DNA of 18,140 nucleotides from DATBHZ01 sp036557185 (lineage in GTDB: Bacteria; Actinomycetota; Acidimicrobiia; IMCC26256; JAENVU01). Numbering within the stretch: the stretch's first letter is position 1; the number at the start of each line of letters is the position of its first letter. The stretch is from positions 1 through 18,140 of the forward strand of contig DATBHZ010000100.1 in NCBI GenBank assembly GCA_036557185.1. Reading direction: 5' to 3'. The position numbers and the translations under genes were made by a program. Of the stretch, positions 8,601 through 14,695 are shown piece by piece. The notes below the pieces were generated by a model. That model made no database searches. It was not told the origin of the DNA and worked only from the letters and a program-made list of their open reading frames with translations.

Positions 8601-8956
8601 TCGCCTCTCCCATCGTCGCCGAGGCGGCGCGCAACGAGCACTGGCGCGAGACGTACGTCGGCGCGCCAGTCGGGTCGCGTGTCGTCGAAGGCTTCGTCGA
8701 CCTGCTCTTCCGCCGTCCCGAAGGCCTGGTCGTGGTCGATTACAAGACAGACGCTGTCGCCTCGGAAGCAGCGATCCAGAGCCGCATGGAGGCGTACGGG
8801 CGGCAGGGGGCCGCGTACGCCGCAGCGCTCGAGGGCGCGACGGGTGTGCCGGTCGTCGAGTGCGTGTTCGTGTTCACCCGGCGCGCCGAGCCGCACGAGG
8901 CCCGGATCCCCGACCTCCCGGCGCTCGTCGAACAGCTTCGTTCCGAGCTCTCGTGA
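5621..8956 (+). CDS. addA: AddA-like UvrD-family helicase with C-terminal RecB-type nuclease
   Basis: A 1111-residue motor and nuclease subunit. Superfamily 1A helicase motifs appear in order: Walker A GAGTGKTT (33-40), motif Ia TFTEAAASELRDRI, motif II DESQD (373-377), motif III GDPKQSIYRFRRA (from 415), motif V TIHGAKGLEF (754-763) and motif VI YVAATRARDYL (from 824). The C-terminal nuclease shows H952 (ATHGVL), D1027 (GFVDLLF), D1040 and K1042 (VVDYKTD) and a QGAAYAAAL helix. It lacks the Fe-S cysteines, as expected for AddA. The N-terminus VEAGAGTGKTT resembles RecB, and I see no clear Q motif. The start is GTG 5621, inside the GTGA overlap with addB, so the subunits are probably translationally coupled. 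It should unwind and degrade DNA ends in complex with AddB. AdnAB naming is less likely because only one subunit has a Walker A motif. Confidence 0.92.
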   Translation: MTATLPLDAAGADASARVRITEALDECVFVEAGAGTGKTTALVGRVIALVKSGVPLREIASITFTEAAASELRDRIREALERRARDADDETERVVCEQALGDADGAAIGTLHSFAQRLLSEAPIEVGLPPRIEVLDEVSSLLEFEERFGAFLNRLLDDPGNAELLQAAMLLGVRLDPAYTQLRKVALALGQSYDRLRAAPESETSEVRHLTPLPRGELAEALEAMLAAPDGCHAPNLDLLAQRIEAARASAELLLDATRTAPDVSLLALLVAVTPWKFGNVGAQQHWDDVGAARAAVKRVNEEAKRLRDAATDDVLSALSAELARFTLESADERRAAGRLEFHDLLVLAQRLLRTSAPARRTLAMRYTHLLLDESQDTDPIQIELAVLLASTIDGTITESWADVPVDDQRLFFVGDPKQSIYRFRRASVELFMEASNRFGHGRPTKLTRNFRTVPEVLSWVNAVFGEVMADPPEGQACYEPLLAERSGSADGDHRVVLLGGPAEEGTKPTAAELRAAEATEVARAVAEILRRPTDWPVLDTGTGEWRPPNADDIAILVPARTSLPALRLELDRLRVPYRLETGSLVYSTQEVRDLLTALRAVADPTDALSLVAALRSAAFGCGDDDLFTFAQAGGRFDLLAPIPSSLREDHPVAQAFVYLRDLHDRRWHLEPSALIETLLRDRGFFETALTQARPRDTWRRLRLVLEQARMFAESQRGDLLDFLRWVELQSSDVSRVHEPTLPEPDDVAVRVMTIHGAKGLEFPITFVSGLTTRPAGNRGVVVHIDEAGLVHTRMSKNLETQEFDRFAELEAEMDSYEKQRLLYVAATRARDYLFLATHHGSGECFARTLHECSTEKLGTFCRKFAPSADADDPLPLPPVDLSEPDGPDGADDTDGGAWRAQRSAMLERVGRPLTTSPTKLAHEDDADAGVGDDLAWVVRGRAATAIGRATHGVLQAIDLATGEGLVQLVDAQCALEGVGEERDVVEQCVRSALASPIVAEAARNEHWRETYVGAPVGSRVVEGFVDLLFRRPEGLVVVDYKTDAVASEAAIQSRMEAYGRQGAAYAAALEGATGVPVVECVFVFTRRAEPHEARIPDLPALVEQLRSELS

Positions 8957-9030
8957 GCCGCCGGGCCCGTCTGACGGAGGCGATCGGCTGAACTTGGGCG
9001 GGGTCCGCGGTGTGGGATCCTGGTGGGGCC

Positions 9031-11211
9031 ATGTGGTCCCCCCGCCGCCGGTCGACCCGGCTTTTGACGATCATCGTGGCCGGCGGAGTCGGAGTGGGAC
9101 TGCTCACCGCAGGGCTCGTTCCGGGCCTGACGCATCTCGCCGCGGGCAGCCACTACACGGGCAAGGTCGCGCCGCAGATCGAGCCGCTCGACCGGCCGAG
9201 CACAATGTACGACTCCCAGGGCCACCCGATGAGCACGCTCGCGCTCCACGACCGGGAGCTCGCCACCCTGCGTGAGGTCCCCAAGGTCGCCGTCAACGCG
9301 GTGGTGGCCACCGAGGATCGCACCTTCTTCACCAATGCGGGCATCGACGCGTCATCCATGGCGCGGGCGCTCATCTCCAACGTCAACTCCGGCGAGATCG
9401 CGCAGGGCGGTTCGACGATCACGCAGCAGCTCGTCAAGAACAGGTACTTCCGGACCCCGGCAAGGAGCCTCGACCGCAAGCTCAAGGAGGCGGCGATCGC
9501 CGTCCGGCTCACGAACGAATGGTCGAAGGACAAGATCCTCGAGGAGTACCTCAACACCGTGTACTTCGGTGAGGGCTCGTACGGCATCAAGGCCGCGGCG
9601 CGCCGGTACTTCGGCGTGCCGCTCGAGCAGCTCAACCTCGCGCAAGCGGCGATGCTCGCCGGCGTGATTCGCGACCCGAACGGCAATGACCCGTTCAAGT
9701 TTCCCGAGCGGGCGTTGAAGCGCCGCGCCGCCGTGCTCGACAAGATGGTGCAGCAGCACTACATCACCAACACGCAAGCGAAGATCGCGGACATCTTTCC
9801 CTTGCCGTCGGTCCGGCCCCCCGACCTGCCGGGCCCGAACGACTTCTACTCGGTCGAGGTGAAGGACGAGCTGCTCAACAACGCGAAATATGGCCTCGGC
9901 CGGACGTACACGGCGCGCTACAACAACCTGTTCAGCGGCGGCCTCACGATCGACACGGGGTTCGACCCGCACATGCAGCTGCTCGCCAACCAGGCGGTCC
10001 AGAACATCCTCCCGCAGGGCACGCAGTTCACGGCGGCGATGACCGTCATGGACCCCACGAGCGGCCAGGTCCGCGCCGTCGTGTCGGGCCCCGGGTACCA
10101 AGTCTCGCAACAGAAGCTGTACTCGAACCCGCCCGACGCCAACGGACAGGGCGGTCGCCGTCCGGGTTCAACGTTCAAGGCGATCGACCTCGCGACGGCG
10201 ATCGAGAGCGGGTACTCGCCCGACGACGTCGTGGACGGCACGTCCCCGTGCCAGCTCAATCCGGTCGGTGTCAAGCCCGTCGATGCCGCGCAGCTGCACA
10301 CGGCCAACGCGGAGCCGGGCGGGGGCGAGATGACGTTGCGCGCGGCGACGCAGAACTCGGTCAACTGCGCGTTCTTCCGCATGGGCTACGCACTCTTCCC
10401 GTTCAAGATCATCAACATGGCCGAGCGCTTGGGGCTCAACCCCAACCGCAAGCCCCAGTGGACGCCGAGTGATCTGATCGGATCGGGAAACCTGGGCGTG
10501 TCGCCGCTCGACCTGGCGACGATCTACTCGACGATCGCCGACGACGGTGTTCGCCACGATCCGTCATTCGTCACGAAGGTGACCGACCGATACGGTCACG
10601 TGCTCTACCAAGCGCCCACGGCAGGGACGCGTGCGATCGCGCCGCAGGTCGCCCGAACGGTGACGAACATGCTCCAGGCAGTCATCGTCGGCGGTACAGG
10701 CACGCGAGCCCAGCTCCGTGGGCGGCCGGCGGCCGGCAAGACCGGAACCGTCGACAATGAGACCGACGCATGGTTCGTCGGCTACACGCCGCAGCTCCTC
10801 GCAGCCGTGTGGATGGGGAACCCAGCGAGCGACAATCCGGACAACGCTCTGGCGCAGATGAAAGGCGTGGGCCCCTTCAGTGAGGTGTTCGGCGGCACCT
10901 TCCCTGCAGAGATCTGGCAGGCGTTCATGTCGGCCGCGCTCGCCGATCAGCCCGCGCTGTCGTTCATTCCGCCGGACCCGAGCCTCTGGCCCACGCCCCG
11001 AATGGTCGACGAGAACGGTCGCGAGGGCCCGGTGATCGTCGCGCCGCCGCCGACCGCCGCTCCCGCGCCGGCACCCGCTCCGAACGCCGCGACTCCGCCG
11101 CCGGCCCGTCGACGCCGTCGCGCGCCGGCGACGACGGTTCCACCGACGAGCACTCCGCCGCCCACGGGACAGCAGGGCGGACACGGCGGTGGGCAGGGGG
11201 GCGGTGGGTAG
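9031..11211 (+). CDS. Bifunctional class A penicillin-binding protein (GT51 transglycosylase / transpeptidase)
   Basis: A 726-residue cell-wall synthase. A short basic N-terminus (WSPRRRSTR) precedes one membrane helix at about 11-35, so most of the protein is outside the membrane. The GT51 domain (about 60-240) has the catalytic glutamate E95 in ATEDRTFF, then QGGSTITQQLVKN and NTVYFGEGSYGIKAAARRYFG. The transpeptidase domain (about 335-650) has S380 and K383 (GSTFK), SVN at 443-445 and KTGT at 570-573. The C-terminal tail is Pro/Ala-rich with an Arg run and ends in Gly repeats, like tails of some mycobacterial PonA proteins. It polymerises lipid II glycan chains and cross-links peptides. 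I prefer ATG 9031, but GTG 9010, seven codons upstream, is also possible because neither has a well-spaced ribosome site. It follows addA by 74 bp. Confidence 0.93.
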   Translation: MWSPRRRSTRLLTIIVAGGVGVGLLTAGLVPGLTHLAAGSHYTGKVAPQIEPLDRPSTMYDSQGHPMSTLALHDRELATLREVPKVAVNAVVATEDRTFFTNAGIDASSMARALISNVNSGEIAQGGSTITQQLVKNRYFRTPARSLDRKLKEAAIAVRLTNEWSKDKILEEYLNTVYFGEGSYGIKAAARRYFGVPLEQLNLAQAAMLAGVIRDPNGNDPFKFPERALKRRAAVLDKMVQQHYITNTQAKIADIFPLPSVRPPDLPGPNDFYSVEVKDELLNNAKYGLGRTYTARYNNLFSGGLTIDTGFDPHMQLLANQAVQNILPQGTQFTAAMTVMDPTSGQVRAVVSGPGYQVSQQKLYSNPPDANGQGGRRPGSTFKAIDLATAIESGYSPDDVVDGTSPCQLNPVGVKPVDAAQLHTANAEPGGGEMTLRAATQNSVNCAFFRMGYALFPFKIINMAERLGLNPNRKPQWTPSDLIGSGNLGVSPLDLATIYSTIADDGVRHDPSFVTKVTDRYGHVLYQAPTAGTRAIAPQVARTVTNMLQAVIVGGTGTRAQLRGRPAAGKTGTVDNETDAWFVGYTPQLLAAVWMGNPASDNPDNALAQMKGVGPFSEVFGGTFPAEIWQAFMSAALADQPALSFIPPDPSLWPTPRMVDENGREGPVIVAPPPTAAPAPAPAPNAATPPPARRRRRAPATTVPPTSTPPPTGQQGGHGGGQGGGG

Positions 11212-11251
11212 GCTCCGCCCGATGATCGAGTGTCAGGAGCGGCTGGCATGA
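11209..11251 (+). promoter_or_regulatory. Possible leaderless promoter and leader ORF overlapping the next start
   Basis: TAGGCT (11209-11214) starts on the penicillin-binding protein's stop codon and is followed, 7 nt later, by ATG at 11222. That ATG opens a nine-codon ORF ending with TGA at 11249-11251, which overlaps the zinc-ribbon gene start in an ATGA. The arrangement would suit a leaderless leader peptide coupled to the downstream gene. It could be chance, as no -35 is visible. Confidence 0.3.
11222..11251 (+). CDS. Putative 9-residue leader peptide (MIECQERLA)
   Basis: ATG at 11222 to TGA at 11249-11251. The stop overlaps the ATG (11248) of the zinc-ribbon gene as ATGA. The only support is position: the TAGGCT box 7 nt upstream and the overlap. 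It has no attenuator-like codon run. The AGGAG at 11235-11239 inside it serves the downstream start. Treat it as a hypothesis. Confidence 0.25.
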   Translation: MIECQERLA

Positions 11252-11964
11252 GCCAGCTCGAGGATCTCTTGATCGTCCAGACACACGACACTGCCGCCGA
11301 TCACCTTCGCCGCCGCAGAGCAACCTTGCCCGAGCGCGACGCGCTGGCGAGCGCCGAGGCCGATCTGCAGAGGCTCGCTCCTGTCGTCGACGTCGCGAGT
11401 GAGCGGCGCGACACCGTTGCGCGTGAGGTGAAGCGCCTCGAGGACGAGTCGGCCGCGATCGCCGCTCGTGTCATCGAGGTCGAGAAGACCCTCTATTCGG
11501 GCTCGGTCTCCTCTCCGCGGGAGCTCCAGGCGATGCAGGCCGACATCGAGCAGCTCCAGCGCCACCGAGATGCAGTCGACGAGCAGGAGCTCACCGCGCT
11601 CGATCGGCAGGAGCAGCTCGACCAGGAGGTCGGCGATCTCGAGGGTCGTGTCGCGGCTGCATCCGAGATCGCCGCGACGGCGCGGGCCGCGCTCGAAGCG
11701 CTCGAAGCGCAGATCGACGCCGAGCTCGCGCAGGAGCAGGGGGCGCGGGACAAGGCTGCCGCTCCCATCTCGGACGACCTGATCGCCGTGTACGAGCGGT
11801 CACGCGCGCGGGCGCGGGGTGTCGGCGTGGCACGGCTGGTGGGGAACACGTGTCAGGGGTGTCGCCTGACGATCCCCGCGACCGAGGTTGAGCGCATCAA
11901 GAAGGCGGGCACCGACGGCCCAGTCGCGCATTGTGACAACTGCGGTGCGATCCTGGTGCCGTGA
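11248..11964 (+). CDS. Coiled-coil protein with C-terminal zinc ribbon (CT398/Rv2229c-like)
   Basis: A 238-residue protein with a long antiparallel coiled coil and a C4 zinc ribbon. Residues about 20-165 are almost wholly charged heptad-like helix (for example QADIEQLQRHRDAVDEQEL and LDQEVGDLEGRV). A family-typical YSGSVSSPRELQAMQ lies near 90. The C-terminus has CQGCRLTIP and HCDNCGAIL, two CxxC knuckles for one zinc. This is the zf-RING_7 (PF02591) family, whose molecular function is not settled; nucleic-acid or protein binding has been suggested. ATG 11248 has AGGAG at 11235-11239, 8 nt upstream; GTG 11230 in the same frame is less likely. The stop overlaps the RNase H start by GTGA. The same two genes are neighbours in mycobacteria (Rv2229c next to Rv2228c), which supports both calls. 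Confidence 0.88.
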   Translation: MSQLEDLLIVQTHDTAADHLRRRRATLPERDALASAEADLQRLAPVVDVASERRDTVAREVKRLEDESAAIAARVIEVEKTLYSGSVSSPRELQAMQADIEQLQRHRDAVDEQELTALDRQEQLDQEVGDLEGRVAAASEIAATARAALEALEAQIDAELAQEQGARDKAAAPISDDLIAVYERSRARARGVGVARLVGNTCQGCRLTIPATEVERIKKAGTDGPVAHCDNCGAILVP

Positions 11965-12383
11965 CCTTCGATCGCGTGCTCATCTGTTGCGACGGTGGCT
12001 CCCGCGGCAATCCGGGCCCCGCGGCGATCGGTGCCGTCCTCTACGACGTGTCCGGTGCGAAACGCGAGCGGCTCGCCACGATCAGCGAGTGCATCGGTGA
12101 GGCCACGAACAACGTCGCCGAGTACCAGGCGCTCATCGCGGGGCTCGAGGCCGCGCGCGGGTTCCCCAGCCGCGCGATCGTCGTCCGTGCCGACTCGGAG
12201 CTCGTCGTGCGCCAGCTCGAGGGTCGCTACAAGGTGAAGAACGAAGGGCTGCGTCCTCTGTACCAGAAGGCCCGCGCCCTGCTGGACCGGTACGACGAGG
12301 TGGACCTCGGACACGTCCGGCGCGAGGACAACGCCGACGCGGACGCGCTAGTGAACGCTGCGCTCGACGCGGCCGGAGCCTGA
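11961..12383 (+). CDS. rnhA: Ribonuclease HI
   Basis: A 140-residue stand-alone RNase HI that cleaves the RNA strand of RNA-DNA hybrids. The four acidic metal-binding residues are present: D11 in CDGGSRGNPG, E54 in NNVAEYQAL, D78 in VVRADSELVV, and D128 in NADADALVNAAL. The RQLEGRYKVKN segment is typical of the short prokaryotic form related to the RNase H half of mycobacterial Rv2228c. The GTG start at 11961 lies in a GTGA overlap with the zinc-ribbon gene, so the two are probably co-translated. Unlike Rv2228c, the protein stops after the RNase H domain. The phosphatase domain is encoded separately, one gene downstream. A GAGGG overlapping the stop codon serves the next start. Confidence 0.95.
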   Translation: MTFDRVLICCDGGSRGNPGPAAIGAVLYDVSGAKRERLATISECIGEATNNVAEYQALIAGLEAARGFPSRAIVVRADSELVVRQLEGRYKVKNEGLRPLYQKARALLDRYDEVDLGHVRREDNADADALVNAALDAAGA

Positions 12384-12393
12384 GGGCACCGGG

Positions 12394-12876
12394 GTGCTGT
12401 TCTGGTACGTCGGCGTGTCGGTGGTCGCGGTCCACGACATCTTTCGCAGTCAAGGGCTCGACTACCGGTTGATCGCCGTCGGTGCGCTCCTGCCGCTGAT
12501 CCTCGACCTGCCGTTCGGACGCTTCGCCTACGCGCACTCGCTGCTCGCGGGCGTCGCGCTCCTGTGCGTGGTCCTGCTCGCCACCATCGGACGATCGCGT
12601 CTCACGCGCCGGCGAATCATCTGTCTGCCGATCGGCTACTTCTGCGGGCTCGTCCTCTCGGGAGCGTTCCTGCACGACGTGTCGTTCATGTGGCCGCTCC
12701 TCGGCTCCGACTTCCCTGCGGACTCGCTGTTCCCGCCCGCGACCGTGCTCGTTCTGATGGAGGCAGCGGGCATCGCGATCATCGTGTGGGCATGGGGGCG
12801 TTTCGGCCTGAGCAATGCTGAGCGACGCGCGCGTTTCCTGCGGACGGGACGCTTGACGGAGGTGCACGCGCGGTGA
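12394..12876 (+). CDS. Polytopic membrane protein, YdjM/DUF457-like putative metal-dependent hydrolase
   Basis: A 160-residue protein with about four hydrophobic segments, near residues 25-40, 47-66, 76-93 and 115-135, and a basic, non-hydrophobic C-terminus. Polar residues recur next to helices: H14-D15 (VHDIFR), D38 (LILDLPFGR), H48 (YAHSLL) and H94-D95 (FLHD), followed by MWPLLG. The order GALLP-x(3)-D, HS at a helix start, GYxxGLxLxxxxHD and WPLLG resembles the YdjM/DUF457 membrane metal-dependent hydrolase family. That match is by eye. The start is GTG 12394 with GAGGG at 12382-12386. The gene overlaps the phosphatase start by GTGA and sits between RNase H and the phosphatase in one operon. 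Substrate and true activity are unknown. Confidence 0.7.
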   Translation: MLFWYVGVSVVAVHDIFRSQGLDYRLIAVGALLPLILDLPFGRFAYAHSLLAGVALLCVVLLATIGRSRLTRRRIICLPIGYFCGLVLSGAFLHDVSFMWPLLGSDFPADSLFPPATVLVLMEAAGIAIIVWAWGRFGLSNAERRARFLRTGRLTEVHAR

Positions 12877-13463
12877 TCCTGTTCGTTCGCCACGGCGAGA
12901 CAGCGGCGAACCGTGCACGTCTCGCACTCGGCCGCGCGGACCCCGAGCTCACCGATCGAGGTCACCGGCAAGTCGCGGCCGTCGCCAAAGTGCTGGCCGA
13001 AGAGCCGATCGTCGCGGTCCGCACGAGCCCGTTGCAACGCGCGGTGCTGACGGGCCGGGCGATCGCGCAGCACCACGGCATCGAGGCACACGTCGACGAG
13101 CGGCTGATCGAGCTCGACTACGGGTCGTGGGACGGCCGGAGCTTCACCGAGCTGCCGCCGGACGACGTGGCCCGCTGGCGCGAGGACCCGACCTTCGCCC
13201 CTCCGGGAGGCGAGAGCCTTGCCGATGTCGCCGAGCGCGTGGCCGATTTCTGCACGGAGCTGGTCGGGGAAGAGATCGTCGTGGCGGTGAGCCACGTGTC
13301 GCCCATCAAGGCAGGCGCACTCTGGGCGATGGGCGGTCCGCAGCAGCTCGCGTGGCGGATGTTCCTCGACCTCGCCTCGATCACGCGCGTCGGTGCGCGC
13401 GACGGGAGCGCCTACCTCGCGTCGTTCAACGAGACGGCGCACCTCCGCTCACTGGGAGCGTGA
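12873..13463 (+). CDS. Histidine phosphatase (phosphoglycerate mutase-like / CobC-like)
   Basis: A 196-residue histidine phosphatase of branch 1. The catalytic H7 lies in FVRHGET with R6. R56 lies in SPLQRA, E80 in ERLIELDYGSWDG and the second histidine H141 in VAVSHVSPIK. This is the complete 2H active site. Family members remove phosphate from sugars, nucleotides or cobalamin precursors; alpha-ribazole phosphatase (CobC) is one of them. The domain matches the C-terminal half of mycobacterial Rv2228c, in which it is fused to RNase H. The start is GTG 12873 in a GTGA overlap, with GGAGG at 12858-12862. Its 3' end overlaps the convergent bioB by 38 bp. The substrate cannot be told from sequence; no other cobalamin genes are in the window. 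Confidence 0.92.
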   Translation: MILFVRHGETAANRARLALGRADPELTDRGHRQVAAVAKVLAEEPIVAVRTSPLQRAVLTGRAIAQHHGIEAHVDERLIELDYGSWDGRSFTELPPDDVARWREDPTFAPPGGESLADVAERVADFCTELVGEEIVVAVSHVSPIKAGALWAMGGPQQLAWRMFLDLASITRVGARDGSAYLASFNETAHLRSLGA

Positions 13464-14508
13464 CCCGGGCGGGCTGCGCGGGCAGTGCGTGCGTACCGGC
13501 GGCATCAACGACGAAGCGTCCCTCGCCCGGGCCGTCGGCCACGGGCATCCCGAGCGCCTCGAGCAGCGCGTGGTCCTCCTCGGCGGGTCGACCGCCGGTC
13601 GTCAGGTAGTTGCCGACGATCAGCGCGTTGGCGCCGGCGAGCAGACCCATGCTCTGGAGCTCGCCCAGCACGTACTCGCGCCCCCCGGCCAACCGGAGCC
13701 AGGCACGCGGGAGGACAAGACGGAACAGCGCGATGGCCTGGAGCGCTTCGCGTGGCGTGATCATCCGGCGCTCGCCGAGCGGTGTCCCACTCGGCAGCAA
13801 GAAGTTGATCGGAACCTCGCACGGTTCGAGCGCGGCGAGCTCGAACGCAAAGTCGATGCGCTGGTCGAGCGTCTCACCCATGCCGAGGATCCCGCCGCAG
13901 CACAGCTCCATGCCCGCGTCGGCCGCGAGCTTGGCCGTCTCGACTCGGTCGTCGTAGGTGTGCGTGGTGCAGATGGACGGGAAGACCGCTCGTGGTGCTT
14001 CGAGATTGTGGTTGTACCGGCGCACGCCTGCGTCTGCGAGACGCTTCGCCTGCGCCGCGTCGAGCAGCCCGAGCGAGCATGCGACCTCGAGCCCGGTCTC
14101 GTGGACCGCGTCGACGGCATCGATCACCTTGTGGAGCAGCCGCTCCGACGGTCCTCGGACGGCGACGACGATGCAGAACTGCGTCGCGCCGGCAGCGCGG
14201 GTCGCGCGCGCAGCCTCGAGGATCTCTCCGAGGTCGAGGAAGGGATAGACGTCGACATCCGTGTTGAACTTCACGGACTGGGAGCAGAACGCGCAGTCCT
14301 CGGGGCACGCGCCGGACTTGGCGTTGATCAGGCTCTCGAGCTCGACGGCATCGCCGCAGTAGGCCAGGCGAACCTTGTGGGCCAGAGCGATCAGGTCGGG
14401 AAGCTCATCGAGCGGACGGGCCGCGACGGCCCCCACCTCCGCACGACTCAGCGCCCGATCGTCGGCCAGGAGGGTGCGCTCGGCGACCTGGAGTGGGTTC
14501 GATGCCAT
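13426..14508 (-). CDS. bioB: Biotin synthase
   Basis: A 360-residue radical SAM enzyme that inserts sulfur into dethiobiotin, the last step of biotin synthesis. The radical SAM cluster cysteines C68, C72 and C75 lie in GACPEDCAFCSQS. The second cluster has C112 (TQFCIVV), C144 (EVACSLG), C203/C204 (MELCCGG) and R272 (WLRLAGGRE), which match the E. coli C97, C128, C188 and R260 set. YNHNLE and ILGMGET are also diagnostic. I chose ATG 14508 (MASNPLQVAER). A TACGCT box (14520-14515) ends 6 nt upstream, pointing to a leaderless mRNA, and the family alignment starts soon after. An in-frame start at 14553 would lie upstream of that box. The gene is alone on its strand. No bioA, bioD or bioF is nearby. 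Confidence 0.97.
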   Translation of the reverse strand: MASNPLQVAERTLLADDRALSRAEVGAVAARPLDELPDLIALAHKVRLAYCGDAVELESLINAKSGACPEDCAFCSQSVKFNTDVDVYPFLDLGEILEAARATRAAGATQFCIVVAVRGPSERLLHKVIDAVDAVHETGLEVACSLGLLDAAQAKRLADAGVRRYNHNLEAPRAVFPSICTTHTYDDRVETAKLAADAGMELCCGGILGMGETLDQRIDFAFELAALEPCEVPINFLLPSGTPLGERRMITPREALQAIALFRLVLPRAWLRLAGGREYVLGELQSMGLLAGANALIVGNYLTTGGRPAEEDHALLEALGMPVADGPGEGRFVVDAAGTHALPAQPARVTLPVSGGAPSR

Positions 14509-14514
14509 CGGGTG

Positions 14515-14547
14515 AGCGTAGCCATCGGCCCCTGTCGGAGGCCGATG
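14515..14547 (-). promoter_or_regulatory. bioB promoter (-10) and upstream inverted repeat
   Basis: TACGCT (14520-14515) lies 6 nt before the bioB ATG. Directly upstream is a perfect 8-bp inverted repeat, CATCGGCC (14523-14530) and GGCCGATG (14540-14547), with a 9-nt spacer covering the -20 to -40 zone. It could be an operator for a biotin regulator or a hairpin. It does not match the BioQ (GAAC-x5-GTTC type) or BioR sites I know. Confidence 0.45.
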
Positions 14548-14653
14548 CAGCAAGGACCGGTCGGCCCATGCAGATCTCCGCTGGCGCGCCGATCAGAACA
14601 CGTCGAGCGCACCAAGATTCTTGCCGTACCTACCCGTCGGTGGGTGCGCTCAC
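14548..14653 (+). other. Structured intergenic segment, possible small RNA upstream of a terminator
   Basis: There is no coding sequence here. On the plus strand, GAGCGCACC (from about 14606) can pair with GGTGCGCTC (ending 14650), and between them ACCTACC-CGTC-GGTGGGT forms a 7-bp hairpin. A palindrome GACCGGTC lies at 14555-14562. The segment leads directly into a strong terminator pointing the same way, yet no plus-strand gene lies upstream. A small RNA is possible. Alternatively these are minus-strand elements between the secreted-protein gene and bioB. Confidence 0.3.
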
Positions 14654-14687
14654 AAAGGGCTCCGAGCTTCGGCTCGGAGCCCTTTTT
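14654..14687. terminator. Strong intrinsic terminator, best in the plus direction
   Basis: A perfect 14-bp stem, AAAGGGCTCCGAGC (14654-14667), pairs with its complement at 14672-14685 around a TTCG tetraloop. On the plus strand it ends in TTTTT (14683-14687). Read on the minus strand it is followed by only TTT and then G. It begins 9 bp after the stop of the minus-strand secreted-protein gene, so it probably ends that transcript too. Confidence 0.9.
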
Positions 14688-14695
14688 CGTCGAGC

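Noticed and set aside
5369..8896. A very long antisense open frame (about 1175 codons) opposite addA
   Set aside because: It lies wholly opposite a gene with all helicase and nuclease motifs, shows no domain of its own, and long antisense frames are common in GC-rich codon usage.
9000..9030. Leaderless promoter for the penicillin-binding protein
   Set aside because: No TAnnnT box lies 5-8 nt before either candidate start; TTGGGC and TGGGAT nearby are only 13 nt apart.
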